The notes beneath the pieces are model-generated. The model did not search any database. It saw only the letters and a list, made by a program, of their open reading frames with translations, and was not told the DNA's origin. Both the position numbers and the translations under genes were made by a program. DNA of 35,427 nucleotides, from IMG/VR virus record IMGVR_UViG_3300030406_002135, positions 1 to 35,427 of that record, one strand, 5' to 3'. Source of the DNA: a virus. This document shows positions 12,957-21,819 of this stretch, piece after piece (the stretch's first letter is position 1; each line of letters opens with the position of its first letter).

Positions 12957-13388
12957 ATGAAGTTTTTAAACGATTTAAATGTAAGTAGTGCAACAGATTC
13001 ATCTGAAGCTGAAGGTACCAGTGGGGCAATAAGAACCACTGGTGGCGCCAGCATTGCTAAAAAGTTGTACGTTGGCTCTACGATAACTGGTACTGCAGAT
13101 GTAATAGCATATTCTGATAAAAGATTAAAAGAAAATGTTAAAACATTAGACGGTAAAAAAGTATTAGAGATGAGAGGTGTTAGTTTTGATCGTGTAGATA
13201 CAGGTAAAGCTAGCTCTGGTGTTATAGCTCAAGAAATAGAAAAAGTTGCTCCAGAGTTAGTTATAGACGACGGTGAATTTAAAGGAGTTGCTTATGGTAA
13301 CTTAGTAGGTTATTTAATTGAAGCTATTAAAGATCAACAAAAACAAATTAATGAATTAAAATACATTTTACATGGCCGTCCCGAGTAG
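12957..13388 (+). CDS. Fibre stub with S74 intramolecular chaperone domain
   Basis: 143 residues. It starts MKFLNDLNVSS, like the preceding fibre. Residues 13-50 are a short fibre-like segment (AIRTTGGASIAKKLYVGSTI). From SDKRLKENV (53-61) the sequence matches the Peptidase S74 chaperone of endosialidase-type fibres: S53 and K58 are the expected dyad for self-cleavage before the serine, and SSGVIAQEIEKVAPELV and VGYLIEAIKDQQKQI follow. In other phages this domain trimerises the fibre and is then released. Here the fibre part is only about 52 residues, so it may act in trans on the neighbouring fibre or be a short fibre in its own right. The next gene overlaps its last 17 bp. Confidence 0.8.
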   Translation: MKFLNDLNVSSATDSSEAEGTSGAIRTTGGASIAKKLYVGSTITGTADVIAYSDKRLKENVKTLDGKKVLEMRGVSFDRVDTGKASSGVIAQEIEKVAPELVIDDGEFKGVAYGNLVGYLIEAIKDQQKQINELKYILHGRPE

Positions 13389-14427
13389 TGGTGCAATAAG
13401 TTTAGCTGGTATTAGAGCTGAATTAACTACTAATACTTACAATGCTAGCGCAACAACACAGTCAAGTTTAAAAGATTGTTCTGATGGTACTGTAGCAACT
13501 ATTAACACGGGTAACAATGCTAATGATAGACCTGATGGTAATCAGCCACATGCAATGTCTGAATTTTATTCTTATGACCACGATCTTAGCACGTTTAACG
13601 ATACAAAAGCTGTTTCAAAATCTATAACTACTGGTGAGGCTAACTTGATACAAATTGATTCTACTGGCAGTAGTTCAATATGGAATGTTACAGAAACTAC
13701 AGCACACACAATATCGTTTTGGGTTAAAGCTGGTTGGGCGTCTAACTTGAACACAAATATACACTTTTTTCACTCAAACCAAGAAAATAGTACTGGAACA
13801 AGAAACGAAATGCTTAGAATATATTATAGAGAAGATAACAATAGATTAGTTATAGAACGAGGTAATAACAATAATAACTACCACATGAATTTTTGGTTAT
13901 TTCATTCTAATACTGGTAATTACGCAACTGCTTATGCGGCTGCTGGTTTAGGTGCTAGTTATTGGTCTGCTACTAATAGAGGTAATACCGGTGATGATGA
14001 CTTTACAATGATAACTTTTACGATGAGTGGAACTAGTAGCGCATCTCCAACCCATTTAAAAGCATATTGGAATGGTAGTAGCTTAGGTACTGGTTTTTAT
14101 ACAAGTGGATTTACAAAAGGATCGCCTTCTATGGACGCTAGTGAGTCTAGAGAGGTTGCGATTGGTTCGAACACAGCTAATAATTTAAAATCTGGTAATA
14201 GTTCTGCAACTCTTTATAATGACTTAACTGTTTGGAATAAAGCGTTAACAGCAAGTGAGGTTTCAGAGCTTTACAATAATGGAACAAGATTAGATGCAAC
14301 TACACACAGCGCTGCTAGTAATTTAAAAGGATATTATACTTTTGAAGCTGGTAATGGTAATGATAGTAGTGGTGAATCATCTGGTAATTTCTCAGTAAAT
14401 GGAGATTCAGCAGTAACAACAATATAA
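13372..14427 (+). CDS. Tail fibre with LamG-like lectin domain
   Basis: 351 residues. The N-terminus MAVPSSGAISLAGIRAELTT, followed by MSEFYSYDHDLS (residues 62-73), is an attachment module seen in phage structural proteins. From about 88 to 340 the pattern is that of a concanavalin/LamG-type jelly roll: HTISFWVKAG early, FTMITFTMSG in the middle, LYNDLTVWNKALTASEVSEL (residues 282-301) and YNNG near the end. Such domains bind glycans or glycoproteins, so it is probably a receptor-binding or glycan-adhesion protein. It overlaps the S74 gene by 17 bp in another frame. Confidence 0.7.
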   Translation: MAVPSSGAISLAGIRAELTTNTYNASATTQSSLKDCSDGTVATINTGNNANDRPDGNQPHAMSEFYSYDHDLSTFNDTKAVSKSITTGEANLIQIDSTGSSSIWNVTETTAHTISFWVKAGWASNLNTNIHFFHSNQENSTGTRNEMLRIYYREDNNRLVIERGNNNNNYHMNFWLFHSNTGNYATAYAAAGLGASYWSATNRGNTGDDDFTMITFTMSGTSSASPTHLKAYWNGSSLGTGFYTSGFTKGSPSMDASESREVAIGSNTANNLKSGNSSATLYNDLTVWNKALTASEVSELYNNGTRLDATTHSAASNLKGYYTFEAGNGNDSSGESSGNFSVNGDSAVTTI

Positions 14428-14428
14428 A

Positions 14429-14689
14429 ATGAAATATTATATAGTAACAAGCGAAGTATTTAATACTTTAAACAAAGAAAATATACAATTTATGCTCAAA
14501 AGCATAGATAAAAGTAAAAACATAGTAGTTACAAGTGATACTATAGGTAGTACGCTTCATAGTTTTGCAAAAGCCTCGGAATTATCAAGTTACACATTTG
14601 ATAATCATAGTGATTGGGTTGGAGATGGAACTGGAGTAACAGTAGATGAAATAAGAAGCGTTCAATACGTTTCGGAATTAGACGATTAA
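14429..14689 (+). CDS. Small conserved-looking hypothetical protein
   Basis: 86 residues: an N-terminal MKYYIVTSEVFNTLNKENIQF segment, a beta-rich middle (KNIVVTSDTIGSTLHSF) and an acidic end (VTVDEIRSVQYVSELDD). It has neither signal peptide nor catalytic motif. It starts one base after the lectin fibre stop (TAAA-ATG) and ends the fibre cluster. It could be an accessory structural protein; function unknown. Confidence 0.5.
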   Translation: MKYYIVTSEVFNTLNKENIQFMLKSIDKSKNIVVTSDTIGSTLHSFAKASELSSYTFDNHSDWVGDGTGVTVDEIRSVQYVSELDD

Positions 14690-14715
14690 AATTAAATTAA
14701 CTTAAATTAAAAAAA
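14690..14715 (+). promoter_or_regulatory. A/T-only leader with ATTAA-type repeats
   Basis: Imperfect ATTAA repeats and a terminal A-run precede the ATG at 14716. This resembles the (ATTAA)4 leader of groEL at 5321-5340. No Shine-Dalgarno sequence is present. Probably an initiation leader; a promoter cannot be assigned. Confidence 0.35.
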
Positions 14716-15012
14716 ATGGCAAAAAGAAAAACACCTAAAAAAGATAAAATTGTAGACTTAAAACCAAAAGCTGATAAGCTTGAAAAAAAAGAGCTAGAAC
14801 AACTTCAACAGCTAGTTAGAAGCATAGACATGCTAAACATGGAGTTAGGTAGATTAGAAACTCACAAACACGCTAAATTACATGAATCAGCTGGTTTACA
14901 AGATTCACTAAAACTTATGCAAGGTAAACTTGAAGATAAGTACGGTAAAGTTGATGTAGATATTAGAACAGGCGAGCTTAAACAAATTGAAGATGGACAA
15001 GCTAATTCGTAA
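14716..15012 (+). CDS. Small coiled-coil protein
   Basis: 98 residues. A basic N-terminus (MAKRKTPKKDK) leads into a long helix of heptad character (residues 20-75: KLEKKELEQLQQLVRSIDML; MELGRLETHKHAKLHESAGL). The end GKVDVDIRTGELKQIEDGQ is a short beta segment. The size and arrangement are common for small accessory proteins beside phage packaging genes, but no specific role is known. It has a fresh A/T leader (14690-14715) with ATTAA-type repeats like that of groEL, so it may head a new translation or transcription unit. Confidence 0.55.
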   Translation: MAKRKTPKKDKIVDLKPKADKLEKKELEQLQQLVRSIDMLNMELGRLETHKHAKLHESAGLQDSLKLMQGKLEDKYGKVDVDIRTGELKQIEDGQANS

Positions 15013-15214
15013 AATATCTATAGGTAAAGATTATAAAAATGACGCCATGCACTATGCCGTTGGGCAAGAAGTGTATGGTGGTCATAAAATATGTGATATA
15101 TTAGAAGAAGAAGAAAAATTTTCTATATATATTAAAAAAGCAAATCAAGTTATACCTTGGAAAGATTTTAATAAAAACATGGCAATATCTGTCGAGTATA
15201 ACTTAGAATACTGA
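14993..15214 (+). CDS. Small conserved-looking hypothetical protein
   Basis: 73 residues from ATG 14993 (MDKLIRKISIGKDYKNDAMH). A TTG two codons earlier is a weaker alternative start. The sequence shows a compact beta-rich domain: HYAVGQEVYGGHKICDILEE, then KFSIYIKKANQVIPWKDFNK. No enzyme motif. It overlaps the coiled-coil gene by 20 bp and the following ATG by TGATG, so it is translationally coupled to both. Probable accessory packaging or virion protein; function unknown. Confidence 0.55.
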   Translation: MDKLIRKISIGKDYKNDAMHYAVGQEVYGGHKICDILEEEEKFSIYIKKANQVIPWKDFNKNMAISVEYNLEY

Positions 15215-15801
15215 TGAGAAGCGTATATGGTTTTGTTATAAAACCAATAGGAGAAAGATATAATAACACTAAAAAAGTTGGTGATAAAGAATTAATAGTT
15301 AACACTGAAGTTTTTAATCATCAATATGTAAATAGAAAAGCAAAAGTTATATCTACTCCAATTATTGGTAATACAGAAATAGAAGTAAATGACGATATTA
15401 TTGTTCATCACAATGTTTTTAGAAGATGGCACGATCAATACGGTAATGAAAGAAACAGTGGTAATTATTTTAATGAAGACACTTATATTGTTTATATAGA
15501 TCAAATATTTGCATATAAAAGACATTGGAGATGGAAACCATTAAAAGGATATAATTTTATACAACCACTAAAACAAACAAACCCTTTATATAACGAAAAA
15601 GAAAAGTTAAAAGGCATAGTTAAATATACTGATGGCTGTGTGAAAGAAGGTGATATTGTTGGTTTTTTACCAATAGACAAATATGAGTTTGTTATTGACG
15701 GTGAAAGAGTATATAGAGTTAAATCTAATTCAATTACAATTAAATATGAAAATAAAAGAAACGAAGAAGCTTATAATCCAAGCTGGGCACAGAGCAGTTG
15801 A
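15214..15801 (+). CDS. Two-domain GroES-like protein
   Basis: 195 residues. Domain 1 (about 1-102) follows GroES order: GFVIKPIGERYNN, a loop with KVGDKELIVNTEV (21-33), then KAKVISTPI and VNDDIIVHHNVF, and a closing YIVYIDQIFAYK. Domain 2 (about 110-178) repeats it: YNFIQPLK, LKGIVKYTD, KEGDIVGFLPIDKYEFVIDG, then ERVYRVKSNSITIKYE, close to GroES GDIVIF ... DGEEVLIM ... DILAI. Neither domain has a clear GGIVL anchor, so docking on GroEL is uncertain. The tail ends NPSWAQSS. It lies just upstream of the terminase genes. It could be a capsid-folding co-chaperonin or a virion protein that adopted the fold; the assignment is by pattern. Confidence 0.55.
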   Translation: MRSVYGFVIKPIGERYNNTKKVGDKELIVNTEVFNHQYVNRKAKVISTPIIGNTEIEVNDDIIVHHNVFRRWHDQYGNERNSGNYFNEDTYIVYIDQIFAYKRHWRWKPLKGYNFIQPLKQTNPLYNEKEKLKGIVKYTDGCVKEGDIVGFLPIDKYEFVIDGERVYRVKSNSITIKYENKRNEEAYNPSWAQSS

Positions 15802-16024
15802 AGAACTAATTAATGTTGCTAAAGAAAAGATTATAACAAACACTGAAGACGATGTTAGTGCTGATAGATTAAAAAATGCTGCTGCAACTAAAAAACTAGC
15901 TATATTTGACGCATTTGAAATACTTAACAGAATACAGGAAGAAGAAAACTTGCTTAAGGGCAAAACACCTGAAGAGACAGAGAAAAAAGTGTTTAAAGGA
16001 TTCGCAGAAAGTAGATCTAAGTAA
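15746..16024 (+). CDS. Putative terminase small subunit
   Basis: 92 residues from ATG 15746 (MKIKETKKLIIQAGHRAVEE). A longer reading from 15683 exists but would overlap the previous gene by 119 bp, against 56 bp for this start. The product is entirely helical, with a basic first half and an acidic middle (NTEDDVSADRLKNAAATKKL), then an EILNRIQEEENLL helix. Its size, helicity and position immediately before the large terminase (TAATG junction) fit a small terminase subunit, which recognises the packaging site. No helix-turn-helix can be claimed with certainty. Confidence 0.45.
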   Translation: MKIKETKKLIIQAGHRAVEELINVAKEKIITNTEDDVSADRLKNAAATKKLAIFDAFEILNRIQEEENLLKGKTPEETEKKVFKGFAESRSK

Positions 16025-18240
16025 TGTACGAGCAAAGTTTAGTTAAAGTTGTAGAACCTGTAAAGTTAACAACAATCACGAGAATGAATCGTGGTAAAAA
16101 ATGGAAATATGGATATAATAAAGAACATGATATTATCGTTATATCAAAAACTGGTAAAATTGGTGAAATCATTGAAGTGCAAAATTTACGAATCGCTTTA
16201 CCGAAAGTGCCAGCCAACGTGTACGTGCATGCCAAACGAAAATGGCAAAAGTTAGAATATTCTAAAGAATTAAATAAATTAAAAAATATATTTGACTGGC
16301 GTAATTACCCAGAAGAACAAAAAGATAAATGGTACGACTACATAGACGAAGAGTTTAAACGTAGAGATGAAGGTTTTTGGTTTATGAACAAAGATAAACC
16401 AACATATATAACAGGTACACACTATATGTATCTACAATGGAGCAAAATAGATGTAGGTGCACCAGATTTTAGAGAAGCTAATAGAATATTTTATATATTT
16501 TGGGAAGCTTGTAAAGCTGATAAAAGATGTTACGGTATGTGTTATCTTAAAAATAGACGGTCTGGTTTTTCGTTTATGTCATCAGCTGAAACAGTTAACT
16601 TAGCAACAATGTCTAGTGATAGTAGGTATGGTATACTTTCTAAAACAGGTGCTGATGCTAAAAAAATGTTTACAGATAAAGTTGTACCTATTAGTATTAA
16701 TTATCCATTTTTCTTTAAACCAATACAAGACGGTATGGATCGTCCAAAAACGGAATTAGCTTATAGAGTACCAGCTAGTAAGTTTACAAGAAAAAAAATA
16801 ACAGCTAACGAACAGTTAGAAGAGTTAGAAGGATTAGATACAACTATTGACTGGAAAAATACAGGTGATAATAGTTATGATGGTGAAAAACTAGCTTTAC
16901 TTGTACATGATGAAAGTGGTAAATGGGAAAGACCCGATAACATTTTAAATAACTGGAGAGTAACTAAAACATGTTTACGACTAGGTAGTAGAATTATAGG
17001 TAAATGTATGATGGGCTCGACTTCAAACGCATTAGATAAAGGTGGAGACAATTTTAAAAAACTATACAATAGCTCAGATGTCACACAGAGAAATAGAAAT
17101 GGTCAAACGAAGTCTGGTTTGTACTCTTTGTTTATCCCAATGGAATGGAACTATGAAGGATTTATTGACGAGTACGGACTTCCTGTTTTTAATACGCCTG
17201 ATAGCGACACATTCGCACCAGATGGAGAGTTAATAGATTATGGAATAATAGATCATTGGCAAAACGAAGCTGAAGGTTTAAAAAATGATCAAGATGCTTT
17301 AAACGAATTTTATAGACAGTTTCCAAGAACTGAAGAACATGCGTTTAGAGATGAAACAAAAAACAGTATATTTAACTTAGTAAAAATATACGAACAAATA
17401 GATTATAACGAAGATCTTGGTAATACACTAGGTATTACAAAAGGTAATTTTCAATGGGTTGGTGGTATTAAAGATACTCAAGTGATGTTTTATCCAAACC
17501 CTGAAGGTAGATTTTATGTTAGTTGGGTGCCTAAAATGGAATTACAAAACAAGATAATAGTTAAAAATGGTATACGTTATCCAGGTAACGAGCACATGGG
17601 TGCTTTTGGTTGTGATAGCTATGATATATCAGGTACTGTAGATGGTAGAGGTTCTAAAGGAGCTTTGCATGGTTTAACTAAGTTTAGTATGGAAGATTGT
17701 CCACCTGGTCAGTTTTTTTTAGAGTACATAGCTAGACCACAAACTGCAGATATATTTTTTGAAGATGTTTTGATGGCATTAGTTTTTTATGGTATGCCAT
17801 TACTTGCAGAAAATAACAAACCAAGATTATTGTACTATTTAAGACGTAGAGGTTACAGAGGTTTTAGCATGAACAGACCTGATAGAGTTTGGAATAAATT
17901 ATCTGTAGCTGAAAAAGAAATAGGTGGTATACCTAATACTAGTGAAGATATAAAACAAGCACACGCTGCAGCTATTGAGATGTATATACAAGAAAAGGTT
18001 GGTCAAGTTTCAGAGGCTGAATTTGGTAATATGTATTTTAATAGGACTTTAAATGATTGGTCAAAGTTTGACATAAATAGAAGAACAAAGTTTGACGCGG
18101 CTATTAGTTCTGGGTTAGCTATAATGGCTTGTAATAGACATTTATATAAACCAAACCCAAAGGTAGAAAGAACTCCTATTGATATAAGTATAGCGAGATA
18201 TAACAATAGAGGAATAAATTCAAAAATAATTAAAAGGTAA
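16024..18240 (+). CDS. terL: Terminase large subunit
   Basis: 738 residues. A degenerate Walker A (LKNRRSGFSF, 175-184) lies in the position seen in phage packaging ATPases. Walker B with the catalytic pair is LALLVHDE (290-297; D296, E297). GSTSNA (331-336) is the coupling motif. The C-terminal nuclease domain is indicated by HMGAFGCDSYDISGT (524-538; D531, D534) and by the acidic TADIFFEDVL (574-583). It translocates DNA into the prohead using ATP and cuts the concatemer. It overlaps the small-subunit candidate by one base (TAATG) and is followed 1 bp later by the portal gene (TAATATG). Confidence 0.88.
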   Translation: MYEQSLVKVVEPVKLTTITRMNRGKKWKYGYNKEHDIIVISKTGKIGEIIEVQNLRIALPKVPANVYVHAKRKWQKLEYSKELNKLKNIFDWRNYPEEQKDKWYDYIDEEFKRRDEGFWFMNKDKPTYITGTHYMYLQWSKIDVGAPDFREANRIFYIFWEACKADKRCYGMCYLKNRRSGFSFMSSAETVNLATMSSDSRYGILSKTGADAKKMFTDKVVPISINYPFFFKPIQDGMDRPKTELAYRVPASKFTRKKITANEQLEELEGLDTTIDWKNTGDNSYDGEKLALLVHDESGKWERPDNILNNWRVTKTCLRLGSRIIGKCMMGSTSNALDKGGDNFKKLYNSSDVTQRNRNGQTKSGLYSLFIPMEWNYEGFIDEYGLPVFNTPDSDTFAPDGELIDYGIIDHWQNEAEGLKNDQDALNEFYRQFPRTEEHAFRDETKNSIFNLVKIYEQIDYNEDLGNTLGITKGNFQWVGGIKDTQVMFYPNPEGRFYVSWVPKMELQNKIIVKNGIRYPGNEHMGAFGCDSYDISGTVDGRGSKGALHGLTKFSMEDCPPGQFFLEYIARPQTADIFFEDVLMALVFYGMPLLAENNKPRLLYYLRRRGYRGFSMNRPDRVWNKLSVAEKEIGGIPNTSEDIKQAHAAAIEMYIQEKVGQVSEAEFGNMYFNRTLNDWSKFDINRRTKFDAAISSGLAIMACNRHLYKPNPKVERTPIDISIARYNNRGINSKIIKR

Positions 18241-18241
18241 T

Positions 18242-20605
18242 ATGGCAGGATCTGTACATAAAAATTTTCCTTCTCAAGTCGTTAGTGATTTAGAAAAAAT
18301 GACTATTGATTATGGTATGAGAGTTGGTAAGGCTATAGAGCTAGAGTGGTTCGATGGTCCAGCTACTCATAGATATTCAACATCACAAAGAAAATATCAC
18401 AACTTAAGGTTATATGCTAGAGGAGAGCAATCAATACAAAAATATAAAGATGAATTATCAATAAATGGTGATTTGTCTTATCTTAATTTAGACTGGACAC
18501 CAGTACCTATTATACCTAAATTTGTAGATATAGTTGTAAATGGTATGGCTAATAGAGGTTATGATATAAAAGCTTTTTCTCAAGATCAGTTTGGTGTAGC
18601 AAAAAGAACTGAGTATATGGAAAGCATAATAGCTGATATGCAAACAAAAGAGTTTAACGATGCTGCTAAGCAACAGTTAAATATAGATATGTATCAAACA
18701 GATCCTAACGAACTACCAGACAATAAAGCTGAGTTAGAGTTGCACATGCAATTAAATTATAAACAAGCTGTTGAAATTGCTAATGAAGAAGCTATAAACA
18801 CATTAATGGACGGTTGTAAATACGATCTTATAAGAAGAAGATGTTTAGAAGATCTTACAGTTTGTGGTATTGCTGCTACAAAAACAACTTTTAATATGTC
18901 AGAAGGTGCTAAAGTAGAATATGTTGATCCAGCTAATTTAGTTTATTCTTATACTGACTCTCCTTATTTTGAAGACATATACTATGTTGGTGAGGTAAAA
19001 GATATACCTATTAATGAGCTTGCTAAAGAGTTTCCTCATCTTACAAATGAAGATTTAGAAGATATAACAAAATATCACTCTACTTATAATCATGGTAGAT
19101 ATGGTGATAAAGATAAAGATAATAACAAGGTAGCACTGTTATATTTTAATTATAAAACTTATATGAATAATACATATAAAGTTAAAAAATTATCTTCAGG
19201 TGCAGAAAAAGCTATACCAAAACCAGATACATTTAATCCACCATCAGAAAAACAAGGTGATTTTTATCGTTTACAAAAATCTACAGAGTGTTTGTTTGAA
19301 GGTGTAAAAGTTTTAGGTTCTTCAAAAATGTTAAAATGGCAGAAAGCTGATAACATGATGAGAACTAAAAGTGACTTTAATAAAGTTAAAATGAACTATG
19401 CTATTGTTGCACCTAAAATGTATAACGGAAGAATAGAGTCAATTGTAAGCAGAATAACTAGTTTTGCTGATATGATACAGTTAACTCATTTAAAACTACA
19501 GCAAGTATTATCTCGTATGGTACCAGATGGTGTTTATTTAGATATAGATGGTTTAGCTGAAGTTGATTTAGGTAATGGAACAAACTATAATGCTCAAGAA
19601 GCTTTAAATATGTTTTTCCAAACAGGTTCTGTAGTTGGTAGATCATTTACACAAGATGGTGATCAAAATCCTGGTAAAATACCTATACAAGAAATATCAA
19701 ACGGTCAAGGTGCTGGTAATAAATTAACTGCTCTTATAAATAATTATAATTATTATTTACAAATGATAAGAGATGTGACTGGTTTAAATGAAGCTAGAGA
19801 TGCTTCTACGCCAGACTCAAGGTCATTAGTTGGTATACAAAAACTTGCAGCTGCTAATTCAAATGTAGCAACAAGACATATATTAGACGCTAGTTTATTT
19901 TTAACTGTAGAAACTGCAGAACAATTATCACTTAGAATATCTGATATTATAGAATATTCACCAACAAAAGATGCTTTTATACAAGCTATTGGAGCTCATA
20001 ATGTAGCTACGTTAGATGAAATGAAAGAATTACATTTGTATGACTTTGGTATATTTATAGAAATGCAACCAGACGAAGAAGAAAAACAAGTTCTTGAAAA
20101 TAATATTCAAATGGCTTTACAACAAAAGCTAATAGATTTAGATGATGCCATAGACATTAGACAAGTTAAAAACCTTAAAATGGCTAATCAACTTATAAAG
20201 TTCAAGAAGAAAAAGAAAATGGAAAGAGATCAAGCTATGCAGCAACAAAATATAAAAGCGCAAGGCGAGTCTCAACAACAAGCAGCTGCTGCATCGGCAC
20301 AAGCAGAACAGCAAAAAGTACAAGCTCAACTTGAAGCTGAAATGCAAATGGAAGAAAAAAGAAATGGTATGAAAATACAATACATGCAGCAAGAGGCAGA
20401 GCTAAAAATGAAGTTAATGGAAAAAGAGTTTCAGCTTAATATGGAAATGAGAAAACTTGAAGCGGATAATGCTATGCAAAGAGAAGGTATGAAAGAAGAA
20501 GCTAAAACACAAAGAGAAAGAGAAAAAGCCACTCCTAACTTTGAGTCAAAAGGTATGGATTCAATGGAAGGTGGCATGGGAGTAGCTGGATTAACAAACA
20601 ACTAA
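18242..20605 (+). CDS. Portal protein
   Basis: 787 residues. Position directly after the large terminase, size and sequence pattern fit a podovirus-type portal: an N-terminal helical region with a YARGEQSIQKYKDEL segment, LDWTPVPIIPKFVDIVVNGM near residues 84-103, the middle wing/stem region, and RDVTGLNEARDASTPDSRSL (about 512-531), typical of portal crown/stem segments. From about 650 the C-terminus is a long Gln/Glu/Lys/Met-rich coiled coil (MEKEFQLNMEMRKLEAD) ending GGMGVAGLTNN. The dodecameric portal is the DNA entry ring, docking terminase and nucleating head assembly with the scaffold. Next gene is the scaffold-like protein. Confidence 0.85.
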   Translation: MAGSVHKNFPSQVVSDLEKMTIDYGMRVGKAIELEWFDGPATHRYSTSQRKYHNLRLYARGEQSIQKYKDELSINGDLSYLNLDWTPVPIIPKFVDIVVNGMANRGYDIKAFSQDQFGVAKRTEYMESIIADMQTKEFNDAAKQQLNIDMYQTDPNELPDNKAELELHMQLNYKQAVEIANEEAINTLMDGCKYDLIRRRCLEDLTVCGIAATKTTFNMSEGAKVEYVDPANLVYSYTDSPYFEDIYYVGEVKDIPINELAKEFPHLTNEDLEDITKYHSTYNHGRYGDKDKDNNKVALLYFNYKTYMNNTYKVKKLSSGAEKAIPKPDTFNPPSEKQGDFYRLQKSTECLFEGVKVLGSSKMLKWQKADNMMRTKSDFNKVKMNYAIVAPKMYNGRIESIVSRITSFADMIQLTHLKLQQVLSRMVPDGVYLDIDGLAEVDLGNGTNYNAQEALNMFFQTGSVVGRSFTQDGDQNPGKIPIQEISNGQGAGNKLTALINNYNYYLQMIRDVTGLNEARDASTPDSRSLVGIQKLAAANSNVATRHILDASLFLTVETAEQLSLRISDIIEYSPTKDAFIQAIGAHNVATLDEMKELHLYDFGIFIEMQPDEEEKQVLENNIQMALQQKLIDLDDAIDIRQVKNLKMANQLIKFKKKKKMERDQAMQQQNIKAQGESQQQAAAASAQAEQQKVQAQLEAEMQMEEKRNGMKIQYMQQEAELKMKLMEKEFQLNMEMRKLEADNAMQREGMKEEAKTQREREKATPNFESKGMDSMEGGMGVAGLTNN

Positions 20606-20625
20606 TTATTTAATATTATTTTATC

Positions 20626-21795
20626 ATGGAAGAAAACAAAGAAGTAGTTGAAGAAACTACACAACAACCTGTGGAAGAAACCACTGAACAAAAACAAGAA
20701 GAATCACATATATCTTTTAACGAAGAAGGTGATATAAAAGTAGATTTAAACAAGTTTAACGAATTAAACCAAAATCAAGATGCCGTTTCAGAGTCACAAA
20801 CAGAGGAGGTTCCTGTACGCAACGAATCCGAAGCTAGCGAAGGAGTTCAGCAAGAAAACGTCGAAGCAACAAATGAAGAACCTACCGGAGAGCAAGAGCA
20901 AGCCGTTCAAAATGAAGAACCAGAAGCTGTTGAAAATGCTCAAGAAGAACAGGTAGAAGAAGAATACGTTGACTTACCAGAAAATATTCAAAAGTTAATG
21001 GACTTTATGGAAGAAACTGGTGGTGATCTACAAGATTATGTAAGACTAAATACAGATGTTAAAGATTTAGATGACTCTGAAGTTTTACATGATTATTACA
21101 AAAGAACAAAACCTCATTTGAATAATGAAGAAATTAATTTTCTACTAGAAGATAGATTTTCATACGATGAAGAAGAAGACGATCAAAAAGAGGTAAAAAG
21201 AAAAAAACTAGCCTTAAAAGAGCAAGTTGCTGAGGCAAGGTCCTACTTAGACGGGCAAAAGTCTAAATACTATGAAGACATCAAAGCTGGTTCAAAGCTC
21301 ACGAGTGAGCAACAGAAAGCAATTGAGTTCTTTAATAGATACAATCAAGATGAAGAGCAGAACATGAAAATTGTAAAGCATCAACAGGAAACTTTTTACG
21401 ATAAAACAAACCAAGTTTTTAATAAAGATTTTAAAGGGTTTGAATTTAACGTTGGCGACCAAAAAATGACTTATAATATTCAGAATGTTGACGATGTGAA
21501 AAACACGCAAATAGATATAAATAATTTCGTAGGAAAGTTTCTTCACGAAGGTTTAATGTCAGATGCTGCGGGTTACCACAAAGGATTATTCACTGCTATG
21601 AATCCTGATGCAATAGCAAAACATTTCTATGAACAAGGCAAATCAGATGCTATAAAGCAATCTGTTGCCGATTCCAAGAACATTAACACGTCTAGAGAAT
21701 CTCATAAAGTTTATGAAGGTGAAGGAGGCATAAAAATTAGGGTTTTAGGTGATGATTCAAATGATATGAAGCTACGTATTAAAAAACGAAACTAA
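20626..21795 (+). CDS. Scaffold-like head assembly protein
   Basis: 389 residues. Residues 1-125 are extremely acidic and Gln-rich (MEENKEVVEETTQQPVEETT; QEEQVEEEYVDL). The middle contains ENIQKLMDFMEETGGDLQDY and a charged coiled coil (about 180-260). The C-terminus is basic (IKIRVLGDDSNDMKLRIKKRN), and a basic helical or extended tail is how many scaffolds contact the capsid. The position between portal and major capsid protein strongly supports scaffold. Its DNA is less A/T-rich in the first 400 bp. No protease motif is visible. Confidence 0.75.
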   Translation: MEENKEVVEETTQQPVEETTEQKQEESHISFNEEGDIKVDLNKFNELNQNQDAVSESQTEEVPVRNESEASEGVQQENVEATNEEPTGEQEQAVQNEEPEAVENAQEEQVEEEYVDLPENIQKLMDFMEETGGDLQDYVRLNTDVKDLDDSEVLHDYYKRTKPHLNNEEINFLLEDRFSYDEEEDDQKEVKRKKLALKEQVAEARSYLDGQKSKYYEDIKAGSKLTSEQQKAIEFFNRYNQDEEQNMKIVKHQQETFYDKTNQVFNKDFKGFEFNVGDQKMTYNIQNVDDVKNTQIDINNFVGKFLHEGLMSDAAGYHKGLFTAMNPDAIAKHFYEQGKSDAIKQSVADSKNINTSRESHKVYEGEGGIKIRVLGDDSNDMKLRIKKRN

Positions 21796-21819
21796 TTATT
21801 AATTTAAAAATTATTTAAA

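Noticed and set aside
15683-15745. Longer start for the putative small terminase
   Set aside because: Would overlap the upstream GroES-like gene by 119 bp; the ATG at 15746 gives a sensible helical protein with less overlap.
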